64,000 bases of DNA from Pseudoalteromonas xiamenensis (GTDB lineage: Bacteria > Pseudomonadota > Gammaproteobacteria > Enterobacterales > Alteromonadaceae). The stretch is taken from NCBI RefSeq assembly GCF_042431545.1, contig NZ_JBHLYX010000014.1; one strand, written 5' to 3'. Numbering within the stretch: the stretch's first letter is position 1; each line of letters begins with the position of its first letter. A model generated the notes under the pieces. It saw only the letters and a program-made list of their open reading frames with translations, had not been told where the DNA came from and ran no database searches. Both the position numbers and the translations under genes were made by a program. Shown here one piece after another: positions 6,742 through 15,332 of the stretch.

Positions 6742-6906
6742 ATGCATCCATTTTCTTTGCAAAAAGAACAATCTTCACAAGTTACAGGCGGTTCGGTAGC
6801 TGACGGCTTCGTTTCATCTGCACTAAGAGAAAATGGGGGTCCTATCATGGTAACGATGGCGATTCCTGAAGATGGCAGCGACCCGCGTGATTTTAAAATA
6901 ATGTAA
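6742..6906 (+). CDS. MHPFSL-family precursor, 54 aa, TxxxxExG repeat core
   Basis: The leader MHPFSLQKEQSSQVTGG is followed by SVADGFV and then SSALRENGGPIMV and TMAIPEDGSDPRD, the same two 13-residue units as in the genes at 5025 and 5318, and the end FKIM. It has no Cys. AAGGA precedes ATG. The first unit has Ser where the others have Thr, preserving a hydroxyl group, which fits ester-forming chemistry. Confidence 0.76.
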   Translation: MHPFSLQKEQSSQVTGGSVADGFVSSALRENGGPIMVTMAIPEDGSDPRDFKIM

Positions 6907-6913
6907 TTTTAGC

Positions 6914-6962
6914 TGGATGGAACTTGGCGGGACCATCCACTTAAATATGGGCCTTTCTAGGC
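6914..6962 (+). repeat. CTTGGCGG two-hairpin element, copy E
   Basis: Hairpin 1 pairs TGGATGG (6914-6920) with CCATCCA (6933-6939), loop with CTTGGCGGGA (6923-6932), 7 bases after the stop of the 6742 gene. Hairpin 2 is GCCT-TTCT-AGGC (6951-6962). GAGAAACAGAAATAAGGA and the gene at 6996 follow. The loop differs by one base from the other four copies. Confidence 0.82.
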
Positions 6963-6995
6963 ATAATTTAGAGAAACAGAAATAAGGACACGAAA

Positions 6996-7106
6996 ATGCA
7001 TCCATTTTCATTAACAACAGAAGAATCAAAAGAAGTAACCGGTGGCATCGTTGCAGGCGGTTGTGTTTCATGGCGCGGTCAAGAAGTTGGCGAAATGTTC
7101 AATTAA
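6996..7106 (+). CDS. MHPFSL-family precursor peptide, 36 aa, Cys type
   Basis: The leader MHPFSLTTEESKEVTGG is followed by IVAGGCVSWRGQEVGEMFN. Like the gene at 4602 it is short, has a Gly-Gly-Cys core, lacks the 13-residue repeat units, and is followed within 15 bases by a Cys-free companion peptide. AAGGA precedes ATG. No CTTGGCGG element follows it. Confidence 0.75.
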   Translation: MHPFSLTTEESKEVTGGIVAGGCVSWRGQEVGEMFN

Positions 7107-7121
7107 TTAGGAACAAGTAAA

Positions 7122-7229
7122 ATGCGTACATTGAATACCCAAGAGTTGAAACAGGCGAATGGCGGCGTAAACACTAATTATTTTGGTGCAGAACAAGCGC
7201 TCGTTGAAGCTATTTTAAGCTTATTTTAA
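7122..7229 (+). CDS. Short double-glycine peptide, 35 aa, amphipathic tail
   Basis: AGGA precedes ATG. The peptide is MRTLNTQELKQANGG followed by VNTNYFGAEQALVEAILSLF. It is Cys-free and predicted to end in an amphipathic helix. It forms a tight pair with the gene at 6996 (15-base gap), the same arrangement as 4602/4719. Confidence 0.7.
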   Translation: MRTLNTQELKQANGGVNTNYFGAEQALVEAILSLF

Positions 7230-7237
7230 CTTAGCAA

Positions 7238-7266
7238 TGTGGGTGTTCTAATTAAGAACACTCACA
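7238..7266 (+). promoter_or_regulatory. Hairpin closing the peptide gene cluster
   Basis: Arms TGTGGGTGTTCT (7238-7249) and AGAACACTCACA (7255-7266) pair with one G-T wobble around a 5-base loop. It lies 8 bases after the last precursor stop. No T run follows, so it is an atypical terminator or an mRNA 3' end stabiliser. Confidence 0.6.
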
Positions 7267-7549
7267 ATCCAGTCACCTTGTCTGTTCTCAACAGACATAG
7301 ATTCAGTTATTCACTCACATTTTGTTCGCAACGCGATTGAATCGGCCCTATTCCACTTATCACAGAGCCTTACCTGTAAAACAGCCTTACATTTCACTTA
7401 AAAAAAGCGCCTTAGCTGGCTACAATAGCGGTCAAATTTTGTGATTCTCCACTTTCGTTGCACTTAAGTATCCATGCGCGACAAATCTGACAACACCAAG
7501 AGAATCATTTTGTGCTAATAAAGCGATAAAAAATAAGGATTTAGTGTTC

Positions 7550-8908
7550 ATGACACTATCAACAGTGATTTTAGCTGCGGGAAAAGGCACTCGCATGCGC
7601 TCAAAACTACCAAAAGTACTTCATCCCGTTGCTGGTCGTCCAATGGTGCAACACGTTATTGATAATGCAAAAGCCCTAGGTGCACGGGAAACGCATTTGG
7701 TGTATGGCCATGGAGGCGAACAGTTAAAAGAACAATTGGCGCACAATGAAATCAATTGGGTATTGCAGGCGGAGCAATTGGGCACGGGGCATGCGGTGGC
7801 GGTTGCAAAAGAACACTTCGCGGATGATGAAACAATCCTTATTTTATACGGTGACGTGCCACTGACAAAACAAGATACATTGCAGCGCTTGCTCGATGTG
7901 ACGCCAAAACGAGGATTAGCGGTATTAACGGTCGTGTTAGAAAATCCAATGGGTTATGGTCGAATGATCCGCGAAAATGGCAAGTTAGTCGGGATTGTTG
8001 AACAAAAGGACGCGACGCCTGAGCAGTTGAACATTAAAGAGATTAATACGGGGATTATGGCGGTTAATGGTGGCTTGCTGAAATCGTGGTTGGGCAAATT
8101 GTCTAACAACAATGCGCAAGGCGAATACTATTTAACGGATATCGTCGCCATGGCACACGCTGAAGGCGTTGAAATTACCTCGGCTCACCCTGAGCACCCG
8201 ATGGAAGTGGAAGGGGCGAACAATCGCGTACAACTTGCGGCACTTGAGCGCGCTTACCAAGTATGGCAAGCGGAAACATTGATGCTCAATGGTGCGACAT
8301 TAGCTGATCCGTCACGCGTTGATGTACGTGGTACAGTTGTAACGGGTGAAGATGTACACATCGACGTGAACGTTATATTTGAAGGTCACGTGGAACTGGG
8401 TAACGATGTGGTGATTGGCCCAAATTGTGTTTTGAAAAACTGTAAAATCGCCGATGGTACGGTTGTGAAAGCGAATACAATGATAGAAGACGCCACCGTC
8501 GGCGCCAAATGTACATTAGGACCCTTTGCGCGTTTACGCCCAGGTGCGGTGATGGAAGAGGATTCGCACGTCGGTAACTTTGTTGAAATGAAAAAAACGC
8601 GCTTAGGCAAAGGTTCAAAAGCAAACCATTTAACGTATCTAGGTGACACAGAAGTCGGTGAGAAAGTAAACATTGGCGCTGGCACCATCACGTGTAACTA
8701 CGATGGCGTAAACAAATCAAAAACCATCATAGGTGATAATGCCTTTATCGGTTCAAATTCATCGTTGGTCGCGCCTGTTGAAATTGGTGCAATGGCAACG
8801 GTTGGAGCTGGCAGTGTGATAACCGCGAAGGTAGATGATAATCAACTTGCTGTAGCGCGCACAAAACAGCGCAACTTAGATGGTTGGCAACGACCAACCA
8901 AAAAATAA
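7550..8908 (+). CDS. glmU: Bifunctional GlmU: GlcNAc-1-P uridyltransferase / GlcN-1-P acetyltransferase
   Basis: It makes UDP-GlcNAc in the cytoplasm for peptidoglycan and lipopolysaccharide: acetylates glucosamine-1-phosphate, then transfers UMP. The N-terminal nucleotidyltransferase motif LAAGKGTRMRSKLPKVLH is at residues 7-24. The C-terminal half (from about residue 250) is a left-handed beta-helix of hexapeptide repeats, including NHLTYLGD and NIGAGTITCNYDG. Length 452 residues is normal (E. coli 456). The ATG at 7550 is preferred to a GTG at 7544 because AAGGA is 10 bases from the ATG but only 4 from the GTG. The gene works with GlmS, encoded at 22852. Confidence 0.97.
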   Translation: MTLSTVILAAGKGTRMRSKLPKVLHPVAGRPMVQHVIDNAKALGARETHLVYGHGGEQLKEQLAHNEINWVLQAEQLGTGHAVAVAKEHFADDETILILYGDVPLTKQDTLQRLLDVTPKRGLAVLTVVLENPMGYGRMIRENGKLVGIVEQKDATPEQLNIKEINTGIMAVNGGLLKSWLGKLSNNNAQGEYYLTDIVAMAHAEGVEITSAHPEHPMEVEGANNRVQLAALERAYQVWQAETLMLNGATLADPSRVDVRGTVVTGEDVHIDVNVIFEGHVELGNDVVIGPNCVLKNCKIADGTVVKANTMIEDATVGAKCTLGPFARLRPGAVMEEDSHVGNFVEMKKTRLGKGSKANHLTYLGDTEVGEKVNIGAGTITCNYDGVNKSKTIIGDNAFIGSNSSLVAPVEIGAMATVGAGSVITAKVDDNQLAVARTKQRNLDGWQRPTKK

Positions 8909-8925
8909 GCCGCTCGGCTGAACAT

Positions 8926-8956
8926 AAACAAAACGCACGGGAGTGCGTTTTGTTTT
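8926..8956 (+). terminator. Rho-independent terminator of glmU
   Basis: The 13-base arms AAACAAAACGCAC (8926-8938) and GTGCGTTTTGTTT (8943-8955) pair perfectly around GGGA, ending in T-rich sequence, 17 bases after the glmU stop. Confidence 0.85.
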
Positions 8957-9144
8957 ATTCGGTACAAACGTTTCTTCGATTATTGAGAAAACGTTAATTC
9001 CTAGATTGTGTTTGCCTGCGATTTACAACGTCATTCTGTCTTGTAAGCCTTTATAAAGCTCAATTCGTTCCCTTATCCGGCAGAGCGTGGTAAATTGGTT
9101 GTTCAGCATAATAATATTAACAATAATGTTACCCCAATTAAGCT

Positions 9145-10389
9145 ATGGACAACTTATTTCGCCGCGAAGTATTCGAATACAAAGTTCACCGACTTGAAGG
9201 AACGGTCAGTCTCATTCAGCCGCCTGTTTTCTATCGTTTGGCTGCACTCATCGTACTCATTGTTATCATTTCTCTCGTCTTTTTAGCATGGGGAAATTAC
9301 ACACGTAAGGAACGCGTCAGCGGCTTTATTGAGCCCAACACAGGCGTTCTCAAACTCTTTGCTCCTCAAGTGGGGGTTATTTCGGAGGTCTTGGTCAAAG
9401 AAGGTGATACGGTTGAGCAGGGACAACCCATCTTGCGCATAGAGTCGGCTCGCCACAGTATTGAAGGTTTGGAGCTAAATCAAGGGTTACTCAATCAATA
9501 TCGCTTTCAAAAACAACTTCTTGAGGCGCAGCTTGCACAACTTCAACAGCAACATGAATTAGACATGGCGCAACTTCGTGCAGAAAAGCAAAGCCAAGTA
9601 TCTCGTTTAGATGAACTGCGAAAACAGGCGCATACTTTTCAAACACGTTTAGCGCTGAATAAAGGCATTGTGGAACAAATTAGTACACTGAAAGGCAGTG
9701 GTTACGTATCTGAACTTGAATTGACGCGTCAGCAAGATACCCTGCTTGCTTTAGAGCAGCAATCCTCGTCTATTCATAATGAGTCACTGTCGATTGAGAA
9801 CTCGATTTCACAGCTCGATAGCCGCCTAGCCACGTTGCCCCTTGAACACGAGCGACAAGTCGCCTCGTTGAATTCTCAAATTGCCGATGTGGATATTCAA
9901 CTTTCTTCGACGCAACAGCTTAGGTTGGCTGAAGTTCGAGCGCCCAAGTCAGGTACAGTCACAGGGCTTTTGGCGAAACCGGGTAAACAAGTGGGCCTCA
10001 ATCAAAATCTACTGAGTATTTTGCCAACACATAGTGAAATGCAGGCAGTAATTTACATTCCGACCGAAGCGTATGGCTTTATTAAAGAAGGCCAATCGAC
10101 ACGTCTTCGTTATCATGCTTTCCCTTACGAGAAGTTTGGTATTTATGAAGGGCAAATCGTTGAAGTGAGCGCGTCGGTGATTTTGCCTGAAGAAGCTGCT
10201 TTGCCGGGCATTATCTCAACGCCTGCGTATCGTGTGGTGGTTAAATTAGCAGAGCAAAACGTCACTGCCTATGGTAAGGCCACGCCGCTGCGCGCGGGGA
10301 TGACCTTGGATGCCGATATTGTGATAGAAGAGCGTAGCCTGCTACGTTGGTTATTTGATCCTGTTTTCAGCATTAAGGGACAATTATGA
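9145..10389 (+). CDS. HlyD-family periplasmic adaptor of peptide exporter
   Basis: A 414-residue membrane-fusion protein of the CvaA/HlyD type. One transmembrane helix near residues 28-50 is followed by a biotinyl-lipoyl-like segment (FAPQVGVISEVLVKEGDTV), a long coiled coil (about residues 105-240), the second lipoyl half (RAPKSGTVTGLLAKPGKQVG) and a beta-barrel end. Such proteins link an inner-membrane ABC exporter to an outer-membrane channel, probably TolC, encoded elsewhere. The stop overlaps the start of the ABC transporter gene by 4 bases (ATGA), so the two form an operon. It probably exports the double-glycine peptides encoded at 0.4-7.2 kb. Confidence 0.88.
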   Translation: MDNLFRREVFEYKVHRLEGTVSLIQPPVFYRLAALIVLIVIISLVFLAWGNYTRKERVSGFIEPNTGVLKLFAPQVGVISEVLVKEGDTVEQGQPILRIESARHSIEGLELNQGLLNQYRFQKQLLEAQLAQLQQQHELDMAQLRAEKQSQVSRLDELRKQAHTFQTRLALNKGIVEQISTLKGSGYVSELELTRQQDTLLALEQQSSSIHNESLSIENSISQLDSRLATLPLEHERQVASLNSQIADVDIQLSSTQQLRLAEVRAPKSGTVTGLLAKPGKQVGLNQNLLSILPTHSEMQAVIYIPTEAYGFIKEGQSTRLRYHAFPYEKFGIYEGQIVEVSASVILPEEAALPGIISTPAYRVVVKLAEQNVTAYGKATPLRAGMTLDADIVIEERSLLRWLFDPVFSIKGQL

Positions 10390-12533
10390 GTACGGAACCA
10401 GAACAACAAAACGAAGATTTGTTTGATAATCCACGAAGCTTGCTGGAGTTTTGGTCCAAAAGTAGTTTACCCGTCATTTTACAGTCAGAAGCGGCGGAAT
10501 GTGGGTTAGCCAGCCTTGCAATGGTTGCGGCATACCATGGTTATCACAGTGATTTAGTGTCGATGCGGCAAAAGTTCAGTATTTCAATCGAGGGCTGTAC
10601 GCTCCTTGATATTATGCATTTTGCTGAGAAATTAGGGTTAGCCACCCGACCTTTGCGTATTGAACTTGAAGAGCTTGAATTGCTGCAAGCGCCAAGCATT
10701 CTCCATTGGAATTTGAATCATTTTGTCGTACTAAAAAAAGCCACCGATAAATACGTCATCATTCATGATCCTGCAGAAGGCGAGAAACGACTCTCGTTGG
10801 AGGAAGCGTCGAAGCATTTCACGGGCGTTGCGTTGGAACTTATGCCGACCAAAGAGTTCGAGAAGAAAGAGAAAAAAGCGTCGCTACGATTCTCTGACTT
10901 TTGGAGCAAAATCTCGGGTTTAAAACGTTCACTGCTACTGATTTTCTCGTTGTCTTTGTTACTGCAAATTTTTACGTTGGCAAGTCCTTACTATATCCAA
11001 TTGGTTATTGATGACGTGATTTTGAGTGGTGATACATCACTCTTAACGGTGCTCGCCGTCGGGTTCTTTTTAGTGCTTGGTTTTGAGATAGCCACTAATG
11101 CGCTGCGCGGCTTTACGCTATTGCATTTTGGTAATCAAATGAACATTCAGCTCGGCGCGAATCTTTTTCACCACTTAGTTCGTTTACCGTTAACTTACTT
11201 TGAAAAGCGCCACATGGGGGACATCGTGTCTCGCTTTGGGTCGCTGCAGCAAGTGAAGCAACTACTAACACAAGGGGTGATTGAAGCGATTATCGACGGT
11301 TTAATGGCGTTAGTTACATTGGGCATGATCTTTTTCTATAGTCCAACGCTGTCGGCTGTCGTCTTGACTGCGGTATTACTTTACGCCGGTGTTCGGGTGG
11401 CAATGTATCGTCCCTTTAGAACGATCAGTGAACAAGAGATCATGGCTCGAGCTGAAGAAAGTTCTAACTTTATGGAAACCGTACGAGGGATCCAAACAAT
11501 TAAGTTGTTTGGCTCTGAAGTCAAACGCGAGGGCCAATGGCAAAATCGCTACGCGAAGGCGATAAATCAAAGCATTCGTTTGGGTAATTTTCAAATTGGT
11601 TACGACTCAATCAACCGAGCGTTGTTTGGAATTGAAAACATTGTCGTGATTTTTCTTGCGGCCAAATTAGTGATTGCGGGTGGTTTTAGTACCGGTATGC
11701 TCTTTGCTTTTATGGCTTACAAACGTCAATTCATTGAGAAAACAGCGAAACTCATCGACAAGTTCATCGAGTTTAAAATGCTCGGTCTGCACTTCGACCG
11801 AATTGCGGATATTGCACTGACCGAACGTGAAGAGTTGATGCCAAAGCAAATGAAAGTGCACAAGGTTACGGGTAAAATTGAGCTTCGTAATGTGTCTTTT
11901 CGTTATTCAGACGCAACGCCCTTTGTACTTAAAGACGTGAACCTCTCTATTCAAGCAGGTGAGTCTGTCGCGCTCACAGGGCCGTCCGGATGTGGTAAGT
12001 CAACGCTCTTAAAAATTATGTTAGGCCTCATCAAACCAACCGATGGCGAGGTGCTTATCGATGATATTCCGTTACAACAAATCGGCGCGAGACAATATCG
12101 ACAGCAAATTGCAGCAGTAATGCAAGATGATGAGCTGTTTTCCGGATCGGTGTCCGATAACATCGCGTTTTTTGAATCGCCTGTGGACATGGAACGTGTT
12201 GTTTATTGTGCAGAACTTGCCTCTATCCATGATGATATTAGTGCAATGCCGATGGGGTATGACAGTTTAATTGGGGATATGGGCTCGAGCCTGTCTGGTG
12301 GTCAGAAGCAGCGTATCATTTTGGCCCGTGCTCTGTATAAAAACCCACGCTTACTCTTTATGGATGAAGCGACTAGCCATTTGGACACCAAACTGGAGTC
12401 CGACATCAACGAAGCGGTCTCTGGACTCAAAGTTACGCGTGTGATTATCGCGCATCGAAAAGAAACCATCGCTTCTGCACAACGTGAAATTAAATTGAAA
12501 AAATACACTGAACAAAGCGTGGAACGTTACTAG
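10386..12533 (+). CDS. C39-peptidase ABC transporter for double-glycine peptides
   Basis: A 715-residue protein with three parts. The N-terminal C39 cysteine protease domain has the catalytic Cys39 in QSEAAECGLASLAM, and the His and Asp motifs NHFVVLK and IHDP. Then comes a six-helix membrane domain (about residues 160-430), and an ATPase with GPSGCGKST, LSGGQKQR and LLFMDEATSHLD. It cuts leaders after Gly-Gly while exporting the peptide across the inner membrane. Family: CvaB/LagD/NisT-with-protease. It is the only such transporter in the window, so the many Gly-Gly peptides and LanBC products are its likely cargo. Confidence 0.92.
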   Translation: MSTEPEQQNEDLFDNPRSLLEFWSKSSLPVILQSEAAECGLASLAMVAAYHGYHSDLVSMRQKFSISIEGCTLLDIMHFAEKLGLATRPLRIELEELELLQAPSILHWNLNHFVVLKKATDKYVIIHDPAEGEKRLSLEEASKHFTGVALELMPTKEFEKKEKKASLRFSDFWSKISGLKRSLLLIFSLSLLLQIFTLASPYYIQLVIDDVILSGDTSLLTVLAVGFFLVLGFEIATNALRGFTLLHFGNQMNIQLGANLFHHLVRLPLTYFEKRHMGDIVSRFGSLQQVKQLLTQGVIEAIIDGLMALVTLGMIFFYSPTLSAVVLTAVLLYAGVRVAMYRPFRTISEQEIMARAEESSNFMETVRGIQTIKLFGSEVKREGQWQNRYAKAINQSIRLGNFQIGYDSINRALFGIENIVVIFLAAKLVIAGGFSTGMLFAFMAYKRQFIEKTAKLIDKFIEFKMLGLHFDRIADIALTEREELMPKQMKVHKVTGKIELRNVSFRYSDATPFVLKDVNLSIQAGESVALTGPSGCGKSTLLKIMLGLIKPTDGEVLIDDIPLQQIGARQYRQQIAAVMQDDELFSGSVSDNIAFFESPVDMERVVYCAELASIHDDISAMPMGYDSLIGDMGSSLSGGQKQRIILARALYKNPRLLFMDEATSHLDTKLESDINEAVSGLKVTRVIIAHRKETIASAQREIKLKKYTEQSVERY

Positions 12534-12561
12534 TACGTTCCTCCTTCAGATTGGACTTAAT

Positions 12562-12588
12562 AAGCAACGCATGACGTTGCTTTTTTTT
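12562..12588 (+). terminator. Rho-independent terminator of exporter operon
   Basis: AAGCAACG (12562-12569) pairs with CGTTGCTT (12575-12582) around CATGA, followed by a T tract to 12588. It separates the exporter genes from the lanC-lanB genes. Confidence 0.88.
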
Positions 12589-12686
12589 GCTCTGGATTTC
12601 CTGTACCTGAAAGATAGTTACAAGTGTTTACATATTGATAACTAAAAGGTATTTTTGTTTCTAATAAGATACCGTTAAGGAAAAAC

Positions 12687-13898
12687 ATGAGCACCGTATT
12701 TCGTTTAGAACCCGCAGATAAAGCGCTTGTTTATGAACTCATCGAAACTCTCAGTAAAAAGGTCGCAAACCATTTATCAGAAACCACGATACCGCACGGT
12801 TTGTTGAGTGGCTTGGCAGGAGAATTGTTGTTTTTATTTAAAGCTCATCAATTCAATCCTGAGTTTGTCGACGAATCGGTATTTCAAGAACAACTCGATG
12901 TGCTGCAAGAAGGGTTAGGCGAACAATCCTTAGAGTTAAGCAATGGATTGGCGGGGCAAGCATGGTTATTAGAGTATTTTAATCAATCGACCCCAGACGA
13001 GTATGATCCTGAGCTGCTAAGTGAAATTGATGAGTTATTCACGAACGCGTTAAAGCGGAGTCCGTGGTCTGGTGAGCTAGAAATGGTGCTGGGATTAGCT
13101 GGATATTCGCCTTACGCTGCTCGTCGTGCAAGGCATGCTGATCAAACCGAATTGTTCGACGCCATTGTTTCTGGCTTTGAAAGTACCGTAAGCCAATTGA
13201 ATCTCAAACACCTCACCTGGGCTCAACCGAAAGAGTCTGTGTATCTTTTTGATAGAGAAAGCAAGGACGCGGAGTACAACTTAGGTTTAGCACATGGTGT
13301 GCCGGGCATCATTGCAGCGCTACTTCCCGCGGTTCGTGTACCCTCGTTAACACTTCGCACGAAAAGATTGCTGGAAGGAGGATGTGAATGGCTGCTCGCT
13401 CAGCGTAACCCCAAACATGATGATTATGCTTGTTTTGGTACGTGTGTCGGGGATCAGCATCGTTCTCGATTGGGGTGGTGTTACGGCGATTTAACGATAG
13501 CGCTTACATTGGCTCGGGTTGGTTTAGAATTACAACGTGATGATTTTATTGAATCCGCTTTAGAAATTGCCTTGCATTCAGCGTCTCGAGATGAATCCTC
13601 GGCAGTCATTTATGACGCAGGACTGTGCCATGGAAGTTTAGGGTTGGCCACGATTTTTCAAGCGATGAATCAACTGTTACCTCACCCAGAACTTGCGGCG
13701 GCGGCGGATCGATGGCTGCACATTTTCCTTGCAAACTATAAAGAGAAAGGCGAGTCGGCGCTGTATTTTTATGATGCGCAGAATAAATGCTATACGGAGA
13801 ATTTTGGCTTTTTAATGGGTTATTCAGGGATGGCCTTGTCACTCATTGGAGTGATGGATGACCAACTTGATTGGATTGACAGTTTGTTAATGGCTTAA
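12687..13898 (+). CDS. LanC-like lanthionine cyclase, copy 1
   Basis: A 403-residue protein of the LanC family, which uses a Zn ion to add Cys thiols onto dehydrated Ser/Thr in precursor peptides. The Zn-ligand motifs are present: GWCYGD (near residue 265) and LCHGSLG (near residue 313). GLAHGVPGI, GLAGQAWL and MGYSGMALSL are the usual glycine-rich repeats of the alpha-toroid. AAGGA precedes the ATG. It is clearly paralogous to the next gene along its whole length, with identical motif positions. Confidence 0.9.
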   Translation: MSTVFRLEPADKALVYELIETLSKKVANHLSETTIPHGLLSGLAGELLFLFKAHQFNPEFVDESVFQEQLDVLQEGLGEQSLELSNGLAGQAWLLEYFNQSTPDEYDPELLSEIDELFTNALKRSPWSGELEMVLGLAGYSPYAARRARHADQTELFDAIVSGFESTVSQLNLKHLTWAQPKESVYLFDRESKDAEYNLGLAHGVPGIIAALLPAVRVPSLTLRTKRLLEGGCEWLLAQRNPKHDDYACFGTCVGDQHRSRLGWCYGDLTIALTLARVGLELQRDDFIESALEIALHSASRDESSAVIYDAGLCHGSLGLATIFQAMNQLLPHPELAAAADRWLHIFLANYKEKGESALYFYDAQNKCYTENFGFLMGYSGMALSLIGVMDDQLDWIDSLLMA

Positions 13899-14108
13899 CA
13901 TTGAGTGGGAAGAGCTGCGGCGTGCGACTCTTCCTCAATTCAGCTTAAATACAAGACATCACTTGTCCCCTAATTGAATTATATTGTTTATTATTTGTGT
14001 ATAATGGGTTAACTTGCTCGTATTGATCAGGGTGTCTTTGGCAGCGTTACTTGAGCTCGTTACCCTGTGTTGTAGCTTCAGAATAAAAATAAGTGTTAAG
14101 GATGATTT

Positions 14109-15323
14109 ATGGCGCTTTGTGCACAAAGCATGGTTTCCGATGAACAGCGACAAACCATCAATTCGATTCTCACCCTCCTTACTCAAAAAACATCGATGCA
14201 CATACAGTCAAATCAAGACTATGGTCTGCTCGGTGGTGTGGCTGGGCAATTGCTGTTTTTATATAAGATGCATCAGTATCACCCCGACGCAGTGAATGAG
14301 GACCTTTTTGGCCAGCAGTTTGAGCGTCTTCAAGACAATATGGTTGAAAGTCACTTTGGCTTGGCAAGTGGTTTAGCTGGTCAGGCTTGGCTAATCGAGT
14401 TGCTTAACCAAGCTGAACATGAGGGCTATGACGCAACGTTGTTGAACGATATTGATGAACTACTGCTGAGGGTTATGTCGGTCGAAAACTGGCAAGGTGA
14501 AATTGAAGCGATTAACGGACTTGCAGGTTACGCCCCGTATATTATTCGCCGTGCCAAAACAACCAATCAGGATGTGTTGTTTGAACGCCTAGTTGCCTAT
14601 TACGAACAACTTCATACCGTATTCCCCGATGGGACTTTGAGCTGGTCACAACCAAGCTACTCGGCATTTCGATTTGAAGGCAGCGACCGTACTCAACCTG
14701 AATTCAATTTAGGATTAGCGCATGGTGTGCCTGGGATCATCGCTGCGTTAATTCCCGCATTGCAGTCCTCTACACTTCATGATCGAGCACGCGCCTTGAT
14801 AGAGGGCGCGTGCGATTGGTTGGTGACTCAGCGTAATCCGGAACACCATGCTGAATGTGCTTATGGATGCGCGGCGGGTTCTCATCGTAGCCGTCTTGGT
14901 TGGTGCTATGGTGATTTGACCATTGCACTGACTTTGGCGCGGGCTGGGATAGCGCTCGATAGACCTTGTTATGTGGACCAAGCGAGAGAAGTTGCCTTGA
15001 TGGCTGCGAAACGAAATGCACATTCCGCTTCAATAGAAGATGCGGGATTGTGCCATGGCACATTTGGATTGGTGACGATATTTCAGTTACTAAATCGTAT
15101 TGTTCCTCACCCTGAATTTTTAAAAGCTCACCACGATTGGCTTGAGTATGGTTTAGCGAAATACGCAGAGCTAGGGGAGCAAGCCTTCTACACATATCAA
15201 GGTATACCACCAAGTTATGAAGAAGAATTTGGCTTTTTAATGGGGTATGCAGGCGTAGGGCTTGCTTTGTTGAGCGTGCTCAACGAGGACCTCGACTGGA
15301 CTGAAAGTTTATTAATGGCATAA
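14109..15323 (+). CDS. LanC-like lanthionine cyclase, copy 2
   Basis: A 404-residue paralogue of the 12687 gene. GWCYGD (near residue 265) and LCHGTFG (near residue 314) supply Zn ligands; GLAHGVPGI and MGYAGVGLALL are also present. AAGGA precedes ATG. It lies 9 bases upstream of lanB, so the pair is an operon. A 210-base gap with a TATAAT box at 14000-14005 separates it from copy 1, so it may have its own promoter. Two cyclases for one dehydratase suggest division of labour among the diverse precursors, or redundancy. Confidence 0.9.
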   Translation: MALCAQSMVSDEQRQTINSILTLLTQKTSMHIQSNQDYGLLGGVAGQLLFLYKMHQYHPDAVNEDLFGQQFERLQDNMVESHFGLASGLAGQAWLIELLNQAEHEGYDATLLNDIDELLLRVMSVENWQGEIEAINGLAGYAPYIIRRAKTTNQDVLFERLVAYYEQLHTVFPDGTLSWSQPSYSAFRFEGSDRTQPEFNLGLAHGVPGIIAALIPALQSSTLHDRARALIEGACDWLVTQRNPEHHAECAYGCAAGSHRSRLGWCYGDLTIALTLARAGIALDRPCYVDQAREVALMAAKRNAHSASIEDAGLCHGTFGLVTIFQLLNRIVPHPEFLKAHHDWLEYGLAKYAELGEQAFYTYQGIPPSYEEEFGFLMGYAGVGLALLSVLNEDLDWTESLLMA

Positions 15324-15332
15324 GGAGTACCG

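Noticed and set aside
14770..15213. 147-codon frame on the minus strand inside lanC copy 2
   Set aside because: It lies wholly antisense to a clear LanC gene and has no family resemblance.
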